Assembly: GCA_009731375.1 (NCBI GenBank)
Contig: BJOX01000183.1
Coordinates: 134,134 to 198,133 of the forward strand
Source of the DNA: Paulinella micropora
Taxonomy: Eukaryota > Cercozoa > Imbricatea > Euglyphida
Length of the DNA: 64,000 nt
Reading direction: 5' to 3'
The notes beneath the pieces are model-generated. The model had not been told where the DNA came from. It saw only the letters and a program-made list of their open reading frames with translations, and made no database searches. Shown here piece after piece: positions 61,295 to 64,000 of the stretch. Every line of letters begins with the position of its first letter. Position 1 is the stretch's first letter. Position numbers and translations under genes: made by a program.

Positions 61295-63988
61295 AAACGA
61301 CTGCTCTAATTTCTGCTAGTTGGTTTGCTTGGTCTTGTAGTATATTAAGTAAAGTTTTATTTTCTTTTTCTAAATTAACTACCTTTTCCGCCATATGCTG
61401 AAAAGCACTTATTAATATTGGTATAAAATCTTGGTACGATATTGCTTCTATGTTTTCATCATTACCTATTTTCATTCCAGTATTTGATACAAACTCAGGA
61501 AATATTTTTTTAACTTCATCGGCAATAAAGCCAATATTCTTTTTTTCTTTCTTTTCATCGGATTTCCAATAATATGAACAACAATCTATTTTCATTAGTT
61601 TATCGCAACAATCGCCACATTCTAATGACTTAATATCTGCTTTCAATCTCCTGTCTGACGAACTACTCCACTTATTATCACCCAAAGCAACAGCAACAAA
61701 TCCAGAATGAGGGTCGTTAGCATTTGTAGAACTCCAAGCATATAAACTTGTGCCACTATAACCGACATGACCATAATTCGCACTTCCATCACCTTTCATA
61801 AGTATTTGTGTTTCGGTAGGATAAGAAGGTCTTGGTCTAATAATTACTTGTCCATTCGTGCCGATTGTTCTGTAAATATCGCCGTTTGCTGTCATTGATC
61901 CTTTTGTCCATAAATTCCCATCGCTCCCTCTCAACGACATTAAAGCAACATCATTGGCATTTTCCCACACAAAACCGTGGGTCGTGTCCGCACCAGATCT
62001 AAATCTTACGGCATAACTACTAAATCCATTTCCTGCTGGTGCCGTTCCTGTTCCACTTAATGCTTTATTCGCCCCAGATTGTGCCATATAAATCCCCCAG
62101 CCTGGGTCAGTAATATCCCAAATATATTCCTCTGGTGCTTCCTCCATTTGTTCCTCCTTGAATGGATATTTTCGCCCCACTGGTATTCGTTGCTGATGTC
62201 AGTGTCCCGTGTATGTAATCCCCGCATTTGCCGTTATTAATCCACTCGCGGTTGCCGTTGTTGTTGATACACCAGCACTCGCGGTTATTAATCCTTTTGT
62301 CCATAATGTTCCGTTAAGTCCATTCAAAGACATTAACAATTGTTCTGATGAATTCTCCCACACGATTCCCGTGTCCGAACCAGCATTACATCTAAATCTC
62401 ATAGCCCATTGAATGAAATCATTTCCTGCAACTGCTGAACCACCTGCTAAACTTCTAGTATTCGTAGCTCCTTGATTAGTTGCCATATAAATACCCCATG
62501 ACGTAGTATCTGTATCATAAAAAAATATACCTTGTCCGCTCCCTCCATCCACTTTATTTTGGATGGATAACTTGCAGCCTCCATCGGCTGTTAATAATCC
62601 GCTTGCCGTTATTGTTGTTCCCGTTATTGTTCCAGCACTCGTTATGTTGTTTGAATTCATATCTAAGGCACCATAAAACCGCATACCACCAGCATTGTTA
62701 AAGCGGACAATGTCAGACGAAGCACTTTTATTATCCAAAAGTTTTGAAATATAAAGTCCTGCTCCTTTTACATCAAATGCTACATTTGTAAATAGGTAGC
62801 CTCGTTGGTTAGCGGTTCCACTTGAATCAGTGTTTAAAGTATATAAGAAAGACTGCCAATCGCCCGTTGTCTGAGAAAAGAATATATCTCCTCCGTTTTG
62901 GTTTAATATCCGCGCCCCATTATATGTAATATTTCCGCCATTAGTGATATCCACATTATTAAAATCGGCTTGGTTCAACAAAGTTAGCCCTCTTATATCA
63001 TTTCTCGTTCCATTAAATATTTTAATTCCTGTTATTGTTTGGTCTCCTGTTAGTTTTACATTTGACCGTCTAATGTATCCGCATACCCTTTTGTCGCTCC
63101 GTCCGTTGCTAATGTCGGAGTTCCAAGGTTGGCTATTTTGCTACTATTACAATCTATCCCCGAAGCATTTACCCAACCGACAATCGCCCCATCAATAATG
63201 AAACTTTTTTTTTTCGCAGAAATTTCAAAGTTGTAATATGTTGCAGTTTTCATATCCAAACTAGCGATAGAACCGATATTACTGGTAGAATTGAAAACGA
63301 TAAATGTGCCCTTTGTTGTTGAATTGATTGAATTTCCCGTTATTTCAACATCACTGCTATATGTCTTAATTCCTGCTATGGTTTGGTTTCCTGTTAGTTT
63401 CACATTTTGCCCGTCTAATGTATCCACATAACTTTTGTTTGCTCCGTCCGTTGTTGCTGATGGTGTGGCTAAGTTTGTTATTTTGTTGTTATTCAAAGAT
63501 AGTGTAGTGCCAGTTGCGGATATAATTAAAGTATTACCCGAATATAACTCAACATACGAACCCGTTATTTGTATCGGATACCAAGTCGCTGTTGCTGTTT
63601 TTTGCGCTGCAATCATTCCTATTTTTGTATCAAAGGCTATGCCAATGCCGTCAAAAGTAGTAGGATTGGACGAACCACTTACTTCCAAAGTTGATGTAAT
63701 TTATGTGTTTTTATTCCCTGCTATGGTTTGGTCTCCTGTTAGTTTAACCACCGAAGTATCAAGGGCGGAAACATCAACACCATCAACAAGATTAACATTT
63801 GTTATGCTTTGACTTTTCATATCAATCCCCGCACTAGCATTTATTATGTTGCTGAATGTTTTGGTTCCTGCTATGGTTTGGTCTCCTGTTAGTTTAACCA
63901 CAGAAGTATCAAGGGCAGAAACATCAATACCATCAACATTACCAACATTTGTAATAGCAAATCCTCCCATATTTAGTGCGCCTGTCAT
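61278..63988 (-). pseudogene. Tail-fibre gene with S74-type chaperone, PLV copy 2 (broken)
   Basis: Four frames follow each other: 63988-63701, 63688-63056, 62981-62199 and 62180-61278. The first two share one frame with a TAA between; a lost A near 63060 and a shift near 62180 split the rest. N-terminal parts contain repeats VVKLTGDQTIAGTKTFS, typical of phage-like fibre shafts; the middle has WGIYMA and FRCNAGSDTGIVWEN; the end has SSDRRLKADIKSLE and FIADEVKKIFPEF, the S74 chaperone, with a coiled coil. It probably extends beyond the window. Confidence 0.8.
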
Positions 63989-64000
63989 AGCCGTTGTGCC

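Larger units (their letters stand above)
47446..64000. mobile_element. PLV copy 2: longer polinton-like provirus, right side outside window
   Basis: Carries the full polymerase region, both ExoX-C-like genes and a complete set of virion genes, in the order seen in copy 1. Long intact frames include penton, protease, ATPase, virion lectin-like protein and membrane protein. Defects include a stop and frameshift in the polymerase 5' part, a C-terminal shift in the capsid gene and several breaks in the fibre. N gaps lie at 52980-52989 and 59481-59490. Confidence 0.9.

Overview
The window reads as nuclear DNA of a unicellular eukaryote (an alga or other protist; I cannot name the species). The reasons are GT-AG introns that join exons in phase, GC-rich host genes for leucine-rich-repeat (LRR), BspA-like (DUF285) and glycosyltransferase proteins, very dense microsatellites, and assembly gaps (N runs), several of which sit on G/C homopolymers. 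I see no rRNA, tRNA, CRISPR array or bacterial operon.

Layout. 1-4296: microsatellite-rich DNA with the 3' end of one spliced gene. 4297-26766: a truncated, decayed polinton-like virus (PLV copy 1) split by a nested 12 kb DNA transposon, TE1 (6173-18169). 26767-32946: GC-rich host genes (LRR fragment, OCH1-like and GT25-like glycosyltransferases, Thr/Pro-repeat protein, DUF285 protein, LRR gene). 32947-41778: a second DNA transposon, TE2, inside that LRR gene. 41779-47445: rest of the LRR gene, a second LRR gene holding a clean 171 bp inversion, a Pro/Ala-rich protein and long CTT and GTT repeats. 47446-64000: PLV copy 2, longer and better preserved, running off the window.

The PLV copies share gene order. 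On the plus strand: a small basic protein, protein-primed DNA polymerase B and two ExoX-C-like proteins. On the minus strand: a lectin-like virion protein, double-jelly-roll major capsid protein, penton, adenain-like protease fused to a long N-terminal region, a pX/pVI-like basic protein, packaging ATPase, a small unknown protein, a membrane protein and an S74-chaperone tail fibre. No integrase and no viral terminal repeat is visible. Most PLV genes carry frameshifts or stops in at least one copy; host genes do too, often at homopolymers, so part of this may be sequencing error.

Most notable: (1) TE1 and TE2 look like one transposon family, with hundreds of bp of terminal inverted repeat starting AAC, 4 bp target duplications, and two divergent spliced genes (a DDE-like transposase and a Lys/Glu-rich partner). 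Removing either element restores the interrupted frame. (2) In TE1 the transposase exons follow in phase from SET-domain exons, a probable SET-transposase fusion. (3) The PLV copies carry about 130-150 bp double-hairpin elements with constant ends and compensating stems, at sites that differ between the copies, one of them inside the protease reading frame.
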